From Mytilus californianus (Eukaryota; Mollusca; Bivalvia; Mytilida; Mytilidae), in assembly GCF_021869535.1 (NCBI RefSeq), contig NW_026262581.1:119626771-119690770 (forward strand): 64,000 nucleotides of DNA. The letters are read 5' to 3'. Positions 1-12,944 of the stretch are shown here, in pieces. Below the pieces are notes generated by a model. That model saw only the letters and a list, made by a program, of their open reading frames with translations, had not been told where the DNA came from and made no database searches. The first letter of the stretch is position 1; every line of letters starts with the position of its first letter. Position numbers and translations under genes: made by a program.

Positions 1-2110
1 TCATTCGGTGACTTTAAGAGGATCGCCTTTGTTTAAACTGTAATAGGACAAATATTATAATAGTATTAACCAACATTGGGTTTTGTTCAGAGTATCAACT
101 TACCTGCGTTGACTGATTATTATCGAAGAATATTCATTAGTATTGAATCTGATGTAATTACATGCATAAAAAATAACCGGCTCAAATAGAGGATTGTCAA
201 TAAACTCTCCGTGGCCACAATAAAAAAACCAGAAAAGATAAAGTTAGCCCTTTAAACACCCTGTCGTTTCTACGAATTTTGAAACGACAACTTGATTGCT
301 AACCAATGAATACTCCTCTGCTTAAACTTCGACATGTTGTATAATACTTAAATGTCAAGGGAACATTTGCTCATCTGCATCTGGATTTTTCAATACCTGG
401 TCAATGTGATGTAGTCGATAAAGTCCAATCATTTACATGTAAATGTCAGATTTCAAAGTTTATTCCAGTAATAATTAGTAGCAAAGCTGACTGATTTCTT
501 CAAGCTATCTTGAGATTGATGATTGGTTTGTACTTTAACAACATTATTAACTCTCATTATTAAAACACAGTTCAATTTTCTGATTTAATTTCGATTTAAT
601 TCTTATTTATTTTTTCTCGTTTCATTGCGCTTCTCATTATTTTTTAAATAGTTTTTCCTCCTAATATGCATTGTCTTAATACGTATAGGTACTTTGACTA
701 AAAAATGTGGAAAGAATATTAAATTTTTATCTTAATGGACACAATTAACCAACATTGTCCTTTGGTGTTGTCGTTCAAACCGTTATTTAAACATTAAGCA
801 TGTTGTACGCGTTGATTATGATATTCATACCAAGTGACGATCCGATTTGCTTATAAACATGGAATTCATAGTCTAAAATAGAAATATCTCTGAGGCAAAT
901 TTCAAATCGTTTTCTGCAGATAAGTTGAAGCAATAAAAAAACCACACAGTAATTAAGTAATTTGCGTATTGTTACAAGAGGGCCAGTTGTCTCTCACAAA
1001 ATATTAGATACATTGCACTTCCGTAACTATAATATATAATGTGTATTATTGTTTTTTGTTTGTTTGGTTTTATATCAATTATATCAAATTCCAACATCAA
1101 TTTATATCTAAGACAGTACTTTGTTATATATCATAGACAAACAACACATGACCATTGACGTTAACGATGCTAACATTGCGCTTATTAATAGTGGTCCAGA
1201 CAGTGTCAAAAAGTTAATACTTTTCTTACGGTTGGAAGCGAAAAATAAACGACGAACCATATTAAAACGTAATAAATCACAGCAATGCAATAATGGTGTA
1301 CACACACTAAATAACAGAATGCAAACATGATATATGATTTATGAAAGCTCATTTATTAACCTCATCAAATTGATTGGCATTACTACCACAACAACAAATG
1401 TCATAGATATATGATATTGCCTATACTTTATTAGATGTAAGATGACATAGTACCTACACAGTTTACCCTTACAAAGGATGTTGTCCTACCTGAAGTTCTT
1501 TTAATCAACAAGTCTACCCTTAAGCACTATATATAAGGAACTCCAATACTGGCTATTGCTAGTAAACAATTTGATTAGTAAGTGTTGGATTCTGTATGAT
1601 TATTTTATGTAAGCAATTCATGACTCACCATATGTGTACATACTTACGTTATAACGTGTCTTAGCAGAAGGTCCTTTATAACTTAGGTTAATGGAGAAAC
1701 ACGTATTGACTTACAATCATCAGTCCATAACACATCCAACAGAAACTAAATTGATTAACAGGGACCCAATCAAAGATCTTAAGTAAACTCGGGTCTTCTG
1801 GAGGATTAATCCGTTAATGAAACATATCCGGTGTTAAAGCATCACATACAAGTCGATCAATAAATGTATCTTGTATAATCATTATCCTTTGATATAACAA
1901 GACGATGTAGGACCAGTTTCTAACCCATATACATGAACAAAAACGGAATTTTAAATGGAAACTCATTTTTTTGACTGGGCAAGAGATAGAAAACAAAAAC
2001 GGACGCATGCTATTCATATTGGTATTTTCATTTCTTATGGTTGTTTAGTCATAAGCGAGAAAAATAATTTAAATAATATTTTAAATCTTGTTTAAGCTCC
2101 CGATTTGGGT
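1..2110. other. A+T-rich non-coding stretch
   Basis: No gene is recognised. The only mildly protein-like frame is on the plus strand from an ATG at 1148 to a TGA at 1328 (60 codons, basic C-terminal half). It has no recognisable domain, no clear splice sites and no neighbours to support it. The rest is A+T-rich with frequent stops in all frames. Confidence 0.6.
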
Positions 2111-2122
2111 CTGTATATAAGC

Positions 2123-2166
2123 TCATCAAAGATACCAGGCTTATAATTGTGTATGCCAGATGCGCT
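2123..2166 (-). repeat. degenerate hammerhead-family 3' half
   Basis: The plus strand reads through a motif containing GATACCAGG and GCCAGATGCGC. The same motif occurs at 32170-32220, where it adjoins a hammerhead-like GACGAAACGCGCG on the minus strand. This copy has lost the GAAA core, so it is only a relic. Assignment rests on similarity to the copy at 32 kb. Confidence 0.35.
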
Positions 2167-3261
2167 GTATACTATGGCCTCGAAAAACCTTCAAAATCGT
2201 AGCGGTGATAAATTTTCATGTCAAGTGGTCTCGTATGAGAATGCTAGAAACGTTTAAAAATATACAATAATCTGTTATATGCAGATATGCTATTATAAAA
2301 TAACACAAATATTTAGCTATAACAATTGAAGTGAAGGGAAAGGTGAGCACTTGACGGGTCACATGACATTAGGACTGACTAGTAAAACGCATGTCTTTGA
2401 AAAAAAAAAACAATAACCCTTGGAGCTCATGAGGTAGCAACCTGCCTCAAATTATTTTTTCAGTCATTTTAAACCCGCAGTTCTCAATGCTAACATATTA
2501 ATATTATGCGATTAACGGTTTAAATTTTAATGTAACGCAAAAGACTGATGAGTAGACTGAGATGTATGAGACAGTTTTTAAGGGTTTCAGTCGTTCAATA
2601 TTGTGGTTTATAATAAAAATAAGGAGATGTGGTTCCATTACAACAGCATGCATATTCGCATTTAAAATAAAAGGAAATCCCAGTTTCAAGAAGTAAACGG
2701 ATTTATAAAAAAAATTATTGGTCAATAAATTTCTCTCATATTACGGTGACAGCTTTCACAAAGCGGGAATCTTGACCTAGCCGTTATTTCTAAATATTTA
2801 TTACAATGTGTATGTTTGTGTCATTTTCTTTTTAAATTTTAGTGTTTAGAGTATCTTATGAAGATCAAGCAATTGAAGCTAAACTTATTATTATGAATAC
2901 AGGAATGCTTATGTTACGTGTATTCATTTGCTATCTATCCCATAAAATAAACTAATAGACAACTAGACACGCATGGATATAGCCTTTATAATGACAAAGC
3001 GTCTTGTCTTGAAGTCATCCCTTCGAAAGGTTTACACGAGGTGGTTGACCGTTATGGTATATTTGTTTCAGTGTTGTCGTCACCATGAACCGTCCTCTTT
3101 TCCTCGATTGTGACATTATCGAATTTGTAGTTTAAATATATTTTATTTGCTAAACATACAAAAGGAATGCGATACAAGTTAATCAAACCTACAAAGCCTC
3201 TCATCGAAGTTGTATTTACCATAATCGATTCGACGGGCGTAACTAGTTGAGGGGGGCCTGT

Positions 3262-3490
3262 TTACCTCATGGAGAACCTGATACCCAGCAGTTTTGAGTT
3301 GGGTGCGTGCTACTCAATCTTTAGTTTTCTATGTAGTGTTTTGTGGACTTGTTTGTCGTTTTCGTCGTCTTTCGCTTTTTTCCCATGGCGTTGTCAAGTC
3401 TATCTTTGCTTTGAATGTCCCCTTGGTATCTTCCGCCTCTATGTTTTAGATATAACTTGTGACGTCATGAAGAATCGAATTTCCTTGTAA
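3262..3490 (+). repeat. PLE-associated 3' module, diverged copy
   Basis: This is a diverged copy of a module seen eight times in the window. It includes a stretch equivalent to 'gtgctactcaatctttag', then 'ttttctatg.agtgttttgt', then a Phe/Ser-rich translated tract and 'ccatgg.gttgtcaag'. At 16530-16860 and 32310-32590 the same module lies just 3' of RT remnants, so I interpret it as the tail of a Penelope-like element. The 73-codon open frame here is a by-product of the repeat. Confidence 0.55.
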
Positions 3491-6400
3491 CCACCAGCTT
3501 TCCTATTTTACGTTTTTTTCTGTTTACCCATTGGACGAACCTAAACTCAACTCTTTCGGATTTCACACCATTAACTTTATCTCATATATTGAAATTGTAT
3601 AATTTGAAATACCCTAGGTATACTTCTATCATGTTTTTTTCTGTCAAATTAGAAATATAATATCTGAATATTTTACCATATTACTCCCTACGAAACAGGA
3701 GAAATGCCTCGTTTTTCTCTCTTGTTTCAAAAGCTCGTACAAATACATTTTATATTTTATTACACTGTACGAATATTGTAAATATATTTACCCTGTATAC
3801 GACAAGCACCACGATAGAAACGATTTCCGAGCTCGCTTTTTTCTGTGACTTTAAACCTCGTACAAGTAAAAGTTAAAATCCGATCAATGAATTTGCTTTT
3901 AAATATGTATTTCATATTATATTTCAACATGTATCGAAGTAAATTGTGATTCGTTTGGTTCCTTAATGTGCTTTCATTCTTTTAATCCCACACTGGCTGA
4001 AAGTCTGAAATCGAAGTTTAATTCTTTTTTTACCATTACTGACGATATTGTTTCGTTTAAACATTGAAATATCAAATTTTGCTTTTATCATTGTTTTAAT
4101 TGTTACAAAATTTCATTTAGTAATATTTGATGAAATATTGATCTTAACATAATTTTTTGTCACTTTTTTTTATTTTGTATCACGAAAATCTAATAAATTC
4201 CTTATCACCATGTTGGTTTTGTGGTTTATGAGATGTTTAATTATGAAATATTAAATCAACAAATATCGAAGTCGTAATAAACTGTTTACAAATTTGAAGC
4301 ATTTTTTTGTCCGCTGCCAATTTTTTATACAAATATAAATAATTCTTTATGTATCATAGTTCATAAGTCTTTCGTTTACAGTTAAGATTTATTTTATCTA
4401 ATCTTCTGACTAGCGTTAAAATATTATGGTATCCTCAGTATATTTATAATTCATGAAGAATTACACATTGAATTAAACATTACATTATTTCTGATGATGC
4501 GTTAATCCTTATTCAAATCCCTCAACAACTGCAATAACATGCTGTAATGTCATTCATTTGATAGCATAAAGCTTTTACAGATATGTTTCCGAAAGAGGAT
4601 TACCGATGTTTAAAGAATCACCCGACTAATCTCAATAAGAGTATCCCTATCAAGTAAAATGCACGCATGTGTGTGTGTGTTTGTTTATTTGGAACTTCTA
4701 GAAAAATGTTAAACAATACTTCTACCGAAGCCACCACATCATTCAGACGAAGGTTTTTTAATTTGTCATAATAACCTTGTTTAACTTTAGGTTATTCAAT
4801 TGAGAACGTGTGTGGTGAAGTTGTCACATACATTAGTAATTATTTAGTTGTATAGAATACAATGGTATTGATGTGACTGCATGGTAAGTATTTTCATTCT
4901 ATTTACTAGTTTGCAAGTATTCGATCTACATGCCACAGTACAAAATAACCTGTTTTACGTAATCGGCAGTGTGTTGAAGTCGCTTAGCACAGCTCCGGCA
5001 GTTGCAATGATGTCAAAATAGCATGGTAGCAAATCCGGCTAAATCTTTTTATACCTTTGAACGTTAAGTGTGCTTTTTAAGCTTTATAGTCAAATTAAAA
5101 ACATCCCAGAATTATTAACAACCTTCCATTGAAAATAACTGTCTCAAATATGTTCTTTCGTGCAAATGCAGTATTTCATGGTCGCCAACCACGGGCTCAT
5201 ACATCTTTTATGTGAATCTCGTCTCTCATCTCTCGTCAGACCAGTGGACTTTTCTTCTTGTTGCTACGATTCAGCGACAACGAGTTTTGAACCCTATCAA
5301 ACGATAAGCTTTGAGTAGGAGAGTTAGCAACGTTCCCTTAATTGATACTCTAGATCAATATCCGACTTGAAATGAATTCAGAAAAACGCAGTCCAGTTAA
5401 ATAATATTCTTGAAGTTTCTGTAAGCACTTTCTGTCATGTTTGGCTCCTCACACAGAATGCATGAATGTTGTCAATGACAAAGATTATTCTTAGTATCTT
5501 CAACGTCATGGTAAAGTCCGGTAGGTTTATATTAAGGAATATAAATAGCGAAACGAATTATTGTCATTAAGGTTTCGGGTTAAGTAGTTAGATCAATATT
5601 CTTTTGCTCTTGGTAAAAATTGAATAGACTTTCCAAATTTTTAAGAAAGGGACAATCCAAAATTTCTTTTTCCCGAATATATAACACTTTTGGAGCTATT
5701 TTCTATTTTAAATGGTTGAGTTGAATCTCATTATTTGTTGTTTGTGTACTCTCATATGGTCAATCAGTCGCGTTTTCTCCGACATAGAATTAATTCCATT
5801 ATGGACATATTGCACAGTTTATGTGATGAATTCGGTTTTTAAAATTTTCCCGATCATATGCAAATATTGTCACATTCATGTATATAATCACACATTCCGT
5901 ACCTAGGGTCGCCTCCATTTGGTCCCAGACTTTGGGTCTTCCGAAATTAATCGGGCTTTTGTAACTAGTTTTAAGTCATGGTAATTGATGTCTACTGTTT
6001 ATAAAATATATAGATCGACCCGTCTGTTCATATTTTTAAACTACTCTAAGATCGGGAAAATATCTATTGACAGTTTGTATTATGTTGTAATTTCATGGAT
6101 TGTGATTGACTACAAACGAGAATTTTCGATTTTCAGTTGTAACTTCCCGTCATTGTAGTCTTCTAATTCTGTTATCTGAATGTTTTTTGTCATTTGCAAT
6201 ACCAGCATAAATAAGATCTTGTGAATATTTTTGTCTAACATGGAAAGCTTTCAATTTATCTTTCGACGATAAGTGTCTGATATGTAAATATCTGAATTTA
6301 TACTAAAATATGCACTACTGTACCAAATTGTTTTACTTCATTGATATATCTATTAAAAAATTAGGTTACAAAACGTAATTATTTAACCTTGTAATCTACA

Positions 6401-8285
6401 GTTACTGACGTTCTAAGGAGTACCGTTATTTAAGTCTATCGGGCTTTATAATCTGTTCCGACATGTTGAATGTCTAGAATCTCGAATAATCCTGTTGGGA
6501 TCTCGTAGTACGATTGCATACCTGTGAACTATTTTGTTCAACAAAACTTGCTTCAATTTTCTATACTATCAGGAAAAAAGAAACCCTTATTCACCTAAGC
6601 CTTTGGTCACTCTATACAACCGCGCGATATATGCTTTTTGTAACAATAGGATGTAGAAAACGAAAATAACGAAGATCGAGTTAACTGATGTGCGTTACGT
6701 TCCGTAATTTATCGGCTCCCAACAGGTGTCAAAATCAACTCGACCATTCTTTTCAGCGACTCTCTGATGTAGTTCTGTTGTAAAGGATTTAGTTGGCATG
6801 ACGGGTTTATACCAACTAGAAAATTGTGTAACCGAAGCTATGTAACTCTTCCGATTAGCCGTTTCTGCCAGTTATTTCCGAAAGCCAGACTTTGACATCT
6901 GTAATTTCCCTACCGAGCAATCATTACTTGTTACTTGCAATTGGCTTTAGTAAGAAGATGTTAAATCATTAGTGACTTCTTTATTTTTAATATGACTATC
7001 TAGTTAGGTTAGAGGAATGTTGGGAATGTCTAGAAATTCTTACAAAATATATCATGGAAATGCATTGCTCGAACCACATGCATTTCATATGACTATGATG
7101 AAGGGGAGTACATCGTATGAAACGGAAATTTTTATTTCAGACGGACATCCTGGAATATCATGTGCATTTATATTCAATCTCTCTAACACACAAACACGTT
7201 TCATTCCGTCATTTAAATAATATCTGTTACACACAAACACACGTGTCATTGTTATTTTCGGAATTCTGGGTCCTCAGTGCTCTTCTACTTTATACGTTAT
7301 TAAGCCTTTACCTTTTTATGAATTTTTTTCATACCACATGCAACACATCAAATCTTTCATATCTTACACTAGTCTTGTGTAATTTCTTTTATGAAATCTA
7401 AAACTGGAGTAAATTGACTTTCCATTTCCATCTAAGAAGATGTGAATGAAAAATATGCCAATCACATGCTAAAAACGGTAATTTCCTTGCGACAACTTAA
7501 ATGTATTTATTACAATTTTGTTTTCAATTATGGTAGTATTATAAAAAATAACAATTACTTCATTGTTTCATTCATCAAATATTTTATATTGGACAACTCT
7601 ATGAACGTTTATTTTTATACAGAAAAAGAGAACTATCATTTTTATCTACTTTTACTTAAATGACTGGATAATGGTGATTTATTTGAATGAACTCAGAGAG
7701 AAAAGTGGAAAATAGAACTTTTGAAAGTACACATGGTATAGGAATAAAACCTTGTTTAACAACCGGTTAAACGTTATAAAATTTACAATCCATTGATGAT
7801 TATTTAACGTTAAAAAAAAATTCCATGTACATCATATTTTGAATAGTTGATTTGTATATATATTTTTTTTTGTAAGTTGTATATTAATAGGTATTTCATA
7901 AACGTTTAAAAAAAACTAAATGAGTTGTTAAACTTCTTTTAATAGAAAAACGATTTACAAGTACCATGCTTGAATAAAATTCATCATTCATTTTGATTTA
8001 GTTAAATACATTTTATTCACATGCATTTTATGTGTATGATGAGTAATTTACAGCTGTTACCATTCCCAGATGAAGTCAATTCTAAGTTCCTAATTTGTCT
8101 TTGTATACAATGTCTAGAATCTGCAGAGATCGTTTAAACCTGACATACCATTTGCATTCATATAATTTTACATTTGTCCATATTATAATGTGTTTAGTCA
8201 GATTGCAGATTAACTCGTTTCAACTCAAGAGGGACTAAACACTGAAGCATTTAACACATTTTCAGTACTTGCTGACAAACACAAT
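3491..8285. other. A+T-rich non-coding stretch
   Basis: Nothing is recognised over about 4.8 kb beyond T-rich and A-rich runs and a short (GT) tract near 4669. Open frames near 5712, 7017, 7117 and 7442 are short and low-complexity, without splice signals or domains. A small internal duplication of an 'acacacaaacac' motif occurs near 7188-7245. Confidence 0.6.
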
Positions 8286-8366
8286 GGTTGTCTATAATTG
8301 CTTACATCGACTTCACTTGAAGTTTAGTGGATAGTTGTCTCATTGGCAATCATACCACATCTCCTT
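8286..8366 (-). repeat. dispersed repeat family A, fragment
   Basis: It contains 'gttgtctcattggcaatcat' followed by 'accacatctcctta'. This terminal signature of family A recurs at 10089, 11703, 23376, 40960, 47600, 54000 and 54975. Only the end of the family is present here. Confidence 0.6.
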
Positions 8367-8509
8367 ATTTTTATATACAATACCTTTTCCTGAATTCTTA
8401 TTTTTATATATCATAGCATAACTAAAAACTCAAAATAAGGTTTAGAAATATGTCCAAAAGTCGGAACCTATTTTGATACCCCTCTATTTTCAAGAAGATA
8501 ATTGTCACT

Positions 8510-8745
8510 TTGTGATTGATATGACACTTGTCACACTTATGACACTAAGGTTTCAACTCCCTCAGGTAAAGTTGACCTTAGATGGATTTTGATTTGTTTT
8601 TAGGTCCTTTTGGTTTTATAGCTCTTCAATTGCACCGGTTCTTTTACTTCTTTTGTTTTCAAAAAATCGGCTTTGGGCGTTCCTGATGAAGGTAAATCCA
8701 CAAAAGCGCTTCGGACGCTTGAAATTTATAACGTATTGGTTTAAT
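8510..8745 (+). repeat. PLE-associated 5' module with UUCG hairpin
   Basis: It begins with a (TGACAC)-like stretch and 'tttcaactccctcaggtaaa', and ends with CTGATGAAGGTAAATCC, a small stem AAGCG/CGCTT capped by C-UUCG-G, then GAAATTTATAACG. Related copies in reverse orientation lie at 31830-31905, 33440-33510 and 33880-34060, where they neighbour PLE RT remnants. I infer a conserved upstream or untranslated part of a PLE. There is no coding potential. Confidence 0.5.
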
Positions 8746-8749
8746 GTTT

Positions 8750-10085
8750 TTTTCTCAAGTTTTCTTCCTTCTTTATAAATAAAAATAGCAATCGCATGGC
8801 ACTGACACGTGATAGCTAAAACAGCCAGAATAGCTTCAAACGAATTGAGACCAGATAAGAAGACAGAGTAAACACATCCTGATATGCATTCATCTACCGT
8901 CAGGCTATTTTAGTCAGTCAGTCACCGCAATGACATTAAATTGCTAAAACATGTTATATTCACAGAAAGACAGAAGTGGGCGTTTGTATTCTATACCAAT
9001 ACCAATACCAATGTAACATCTCTGCAATAGGTTAAAAAAACTAAGACTCTGTTACGATATACAAAAAACAAAAATACTGAACTCTGAGGAAAATTCAAAA
9101 AGGAAAGTCCCCAACCAAAGTCGAGATGATGGCTGTATTCCATGTGGAGGATTTGGACCGTTCTACCTCTTTACTCTGCCGGATCAAAAATTACGACAAT
9201 GGTAGTTATATCAATAAAAAATGAAAGATAGGATCAGTCATTACCACAAAGAGAATAACTTCAATAAACTAAGAGATCGTAATATTCACTACGACATCGT
9301 CAATTACTTCACCTAACATACAATTATTATGAAATCCACGATAACTTCAATAATTCAAGAGATCAAATTAGTCAGTAATACACCGACGATGCTCTCTGCA
9401 TCGGGAGACGGGATAACTTCGCTATCGATAGATTGAATCAATCATTACATCACCGATGGTATTTTGTCTGTACCAATATATCAGTTACTATGACAAAAAT
9501 GATATTTTTCCTAGTCCGGCAAATTAGATTAATTTTCATGTTATCGACCAATGATTCTCAATAAAATTAATATTAAGCCTGGAATCTCTGATGAGTTACA
9601 TCTCTTTATTTCCATCAAATTTCCTTTTATAGTACGGTGACATGTAAGGTAAATTTTAAAATTTAATGGACCGAAATACCTCACGACTATTTTCGCGATT
9701 TTACAAAAAAAAATGCACCGTGGGAAAACTCTACGACAGAGCTAAAATGATAGTATGTTGTTTACTCTATCATCATGTAAATTTTCAGCCATGAGGTATG
9801 TCGGCTCATTAAACTTTTAAGCGACTTTTTCTTGATTTGTCACTCCACTTTTAGCAAAACATTGACTTCGCAATATCTATCAAAAAATGAAAAAAATATT
9901 GACCTTGCCTCATGTATGCCCAACGCTACCTTCGATTTTAATGGAATGTCTAGGTTACTTTAGTACCTATTTGCATTGTGCACCTCCTATTTTGCTCATT
10001 TTTATTTGTTCGAGTTCTTTTTGGATTTCATAAAGCAAAATTTTGAATTCGCAATTTCTCAACAAATGGAAAGTAGGGGTGCTCA
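8750..10085. other. non-coding stretch with a family B scrap
   Basis: No gene is recognised. Around 9060-9150 there is a short scrap of dispersed family B ('ctgaactctgaggaaaattc' then 'ggaaagtcccc'), as also seen at 48070 and 54590. A short (ATACCA) tandem lies at about 8991-9011. Confidence 0.5.
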
Positions 10086-10088
10086 TAG

Positions 10089-10330
10089 ATATAAGAAGAT
10101 GTGGTATGAGTGCCAATGAGACAACTTTCCATCCAAGTCAAAATTTATAAAAGTAAACCATTATAGGTCTTTAACACGGAGCCTTGGCTCACACCGAACA
10201 GCAAGCTATAAAGGGCCCCAAACATTACTTGTGTAAAACCATTCAAACGGGAAAACCAACTAATCTATATAAACGAGAAACGAGAAACGAGAAACACTTA
10301 TGAACCACATCAACAAACGACAACTACTAA
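10089..10330 (+). repeat. dispersed repeat family A
   Basis: It starts at 'tataagaagatgtggtatga', runs through 'aaaccattataggtc', 'ggagccttggctcacacc' and 'agcaagctataaagg', and ends in a short (ACGAGAA) tandem near 10272-10293 followed by 'cttatgaaccacatcaac'. The same order of blocks, reversed, forms the longer copies at 40960-41402 and 47600-48065. It is non-coding; the family's class (SINE, LINE or PLE tail) is not decided by what I can see. Confidence 0.75.
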
Positions 10331-10741
10331 GTTTGTTTACATATTTGTTAATATGAATAAATTAAACAGCTTCTAAACATTGTCGGCTTTAAATAATTCA
10401 TAGAAGCATATTAACAGTATATATATATAACAAATAGCTGAGATGGTATTAGAGCAGAATTTAACCCATTAAAACATTGTTAACCTTGACCTCGCCTCGG
10501 TTCGCAGTGTTTTCTAGAGATAACAATCTGCTCTATCACCTTCTAAGCTATGTGTTATGTTTATACAGTTAGTATGCTACTTTTAGGATGTTTCATTTTT
10601 AATCCCAATGCACTAGGTAAATCATGTCTAAGGTAACTCTTCAGTTCTCACTATCTAATGCTAACGTAGGTACAAATATTATTTTTTTATGAAATAATTA
10701 AACATGTATGGTAAAAAAAAAAACCTAAAAAATACTCTTGA

Positions 10742-11012
10742 TTCAAAGAAAAAAATCACTGAAAGTGACATCATCAAGATGCTTAATTTTGTCTTGACAC
10801 CATATTTGTAACGTTTGGAGGATGCGTTTTCCAACAAATATCGGCATGACCATGGGAACCAGCTGTGATTTTCTTCTTGTAGACTTGATCCTATATTCAT
10901 ATCTGGCAAATTTCATACAGCAGCTTCTCGCGAAGAATGGAAAGAAGACTGCATTATCCTATAACTTAACGCCTCTTTTCAAAGATGATGTCTTCTCACA
11001 AAACACTTCAAA
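10742..11012 (+). pseudogene. PLE reverse transcriptase fragment
   Basis: The translation in two frames shows the order TESDIIKML, then VTFGG.VFQQ, then IGMTMGTSC and a LLVDLILYSY block, and it ends near a K-rich LLAKNGKK segment. This matches the palm region just upstream of the catalytic YxDD box in the other PLE copies of this window, such as the one at 16922-18260. A stop and a frame change lie near 10800-10850 and the YxDD box is missing, so it cannot encode a working enzyme. The C-terminal part of a similar RT resumes at 11470 after a block of family B sequence. Confidence 0.75.
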
Positions 11013-11194
11013 GAGTGGTGACTGTTAAACGCATATATCCCATCGAATTTAAAAATAAAGAAAACCTCTTTTTTTGTGGACATATTTGTTTGTTTTTATA
11101 GTGAATAAGATTATTATAAATAACACAATGTTGACTGCTGTTCCCCAATTTTTGACATTTTACTTATTATGTCTGTTTGTTTTGTTCACACATT

Positions 11195-11370
11195 GTTGTC
11201 AATATAATGGAATTTTGTGCAACTGTCATACAAGTGAGAGGTTTAGCTAGCTATAAAACTAGGTTTAATCCACCATTTTCTACATATGGAAATACCTGTA
11301 CCAAGTCAGGAATATGACAGTTGTTTCCATTCGTTTGATGTGCTTGAACTTTGGAGTTTGCCATTTGATA
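11195..11370 (-). repeat. dispersed repeat family B
   Basis: It carries the blocks 'caagtgagaggtttagctag', 'ggtttaatccaccattttct', 'tgtaccaagtcaggaatatg' and 'acagttgtttccattcgttt'. The same blocks occur reverse-complemented at 54590-54815 and 48070-48260. It appears to be wedged between two pieces of one RT pseudogene. Confidence 0.6.
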
Positions 11371-11469
11371 AAGGAATTTCCGTTTTGAATTTTTCTTTGA
11401 GTTCGGCATTTTTGTTATTTTACTTTTCTTTACATAGTTAAGTCTACCTCATATTTTGAACGTTTTATT

Positions 11470-11650
11470 TCTATGTAGCAACTTTCCAGAAGCGCATGCA
11501 TGTGGACTTTATGTATCCCAATTGATACGATATCTCAGGGCTTGTGTCCCGATCATAATGTATTTGATAATGGGTTGCTGCTTAAAATAGAGCTATTGAA
11601 CCAAGGGCTCCAAGTTGTAAAGTTGAAGTCATCTCGTTGAAAGTTCGACC
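11470..11650 (+). pseudogene. PLE RT C-terminal fragment
   Basis: The plus-strand translation gives SNFPEAHACGLYVSQLIRYL and then RACVP, a clear relative of the SNIPAAPAYGVYISQLI segment of the PLE RT at 16922-18260. Stops follow immediately. It probably belongs to the same dead copy as 10742-11012, separated by roughly 460 bp of other sequence. Confidence 0.7.
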
Positions 11651-11702
11651 GTCATTCTAAATGATAAGTTTGAGACTCTAACTTAAAATTGTATTTAATA
11701 AA

Positions 11703-11885
11703 TATAAGAAGATGTGGTATGAGTGCCAATGAAACAACTCTCCAATCAGGTCACAATTTGTAAAAGTAAACCATTATAGGTCAAAGTACGGTCTTCAACA
11801 CGGAGCCTTGGCTCACACCGGACAGCAAGCTATAAAGGTCCCAAAAAAATGACTAGTGTAAAACCATTCAAGACTGTTCATAAAA
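11703..11885 (+). repeat. dispersed repeat family A
   Basis: It opens with 'ataagaagatgtggtatgag' and contains the blocks 'ggtcaaagtacggtcttcaa' and 'caagctataaaggtccc'. The copy is truncated at its 3' side compared with 40960-41402. It lies directly after the RT fragment at 11470-11650. Confidence 0.7.
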
Positions 11886-11889
11886 AACA

Positions 11890-12590
11890 CACTGTTTTAA
11901 CTATAAACACTGCCTTAAGAAGTATTCCTAAAAAGAGAAAAGAACATATAACAATAGCATACAGAAATGCTGAACATTCAAGAAAATCGTGAAAATTAAG
12001 ATGAGAATTTTACCTTCGAAATTCTAATATAACTTGAAGCATCGAATAGATAAAAAATTTCAATCAGCTAAACTGTTTGGTAGTACAAATCTGTGACTAT
12101 TTTTTTCTCTAGAGCATTGACGGTTTTCAGATGTTTAAATCGTTCGTATATTTAATTTCCGACTTTGCACATTAGGAGTTAATTTCGATAAGATCTTAAG
12201 ATATTTATGTTTTATGTCAAGATATTTTATTTAGTTTCTGGCTCACATTTTTTTATACGAAACAAATATTGCTTAGAAATTAATATACAAAAAGTTGTTG
12301 GCCAATGTATTATGTTTTTACAGTATAATGCAAGAAAGTTACGTACAAATTCATTCATGAATTCAATCCGTTTAAAATTTAGAATCGTTAAGTGGATTCC
12401 ATTAATATATTCCCGGGAGAATCTTTGACAAATGAAACTTTTTAAACTTTGCACAAAACATTTTCCCTATTACATCATATGATAAAACTTCTGTCTGCTA
12501 CTCAAATTTGTCAGTCAATGTCAAGTAATCATCCAAAGTTTATGAAGCAATATCTAGTCCCTTCAAAGTAGTTCATAAGAAGGCTCCTTA
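11890..12590. other. non-coding stretch
   Basis: Nothing is recognised. Overlapping open frames on both strands at about 12207-12454 are low-complexity and lack supporting signals. Confidence 0.5.
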
Positions 12591-12591
12591 C

Positions 12592-12834
12592 TTAATTTTG
12601 TAGCGTTCTCACAATTTTATCTGCAACATATTTATACCTAATCCGAAAATATGACGGTCTCTTGTTTTTCTTGTTTTGTTTTAAATTTACATTGCTACAT
12701 ATATCAATTTGTTCATTCAGTGGAATTTGCCTGTACTGCGGAAGCTTTATTTGTTCCTTGTGGATTCGGACCCTTTCATTCAATCTTCCAGTCTGGCCTA
12801 TTAAAATTTCCTCACAGTTTACACATTGATACAT
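12592..12834 (-). pseudogene. GIY-YIG endonuclease fragment of a PLE
   Basis: This 80-codon minus-strand frame begins MYQCVNCEEILIGQTGR, followed by NERVRIHKEQI and PLNEQIDIC. The C..C pair, then (L/Y)IGQT, an Arg about nine residues on and a nearby His are the pattern of the GIY-YIG nuclease domain that PLEs carry fused to their RT. The YIG tyrosine is replaced by Leu, the upstream GIY strand is missing and no RT lies alongside. I treat it as an inactive fragment. Confidence 0.65.
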
Positions 12835-12944
12835 TTACCAATAAAATTTTTTAAATATTTCCATTTTTCAAGTTCAATAGGGGGTGCGAAATATACCGAC
12901 ATAAAATGGAACAATATTTTATCAAAATGTTTAAACATATTTTA

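Noticed and set aside
7117-7401. 94-codon plus-strand frame
   Set aside because: Low-complexity, overlaps another frame, covers a short internal duplication and has no domain or splice signal.
8683-8724. Calling a canonical hammerhead here
   Set aside because: CTGATGA and GAAA are present, but the stem between them does not close next to both motifs as hammerhead stem II must. It is kept only as an unexplained structured module.
12207-12454. Mirror-image open frames on both strands
   Set aside because: Both strands being open with no recognisable domain suggests chance in A+T-rich DNA.
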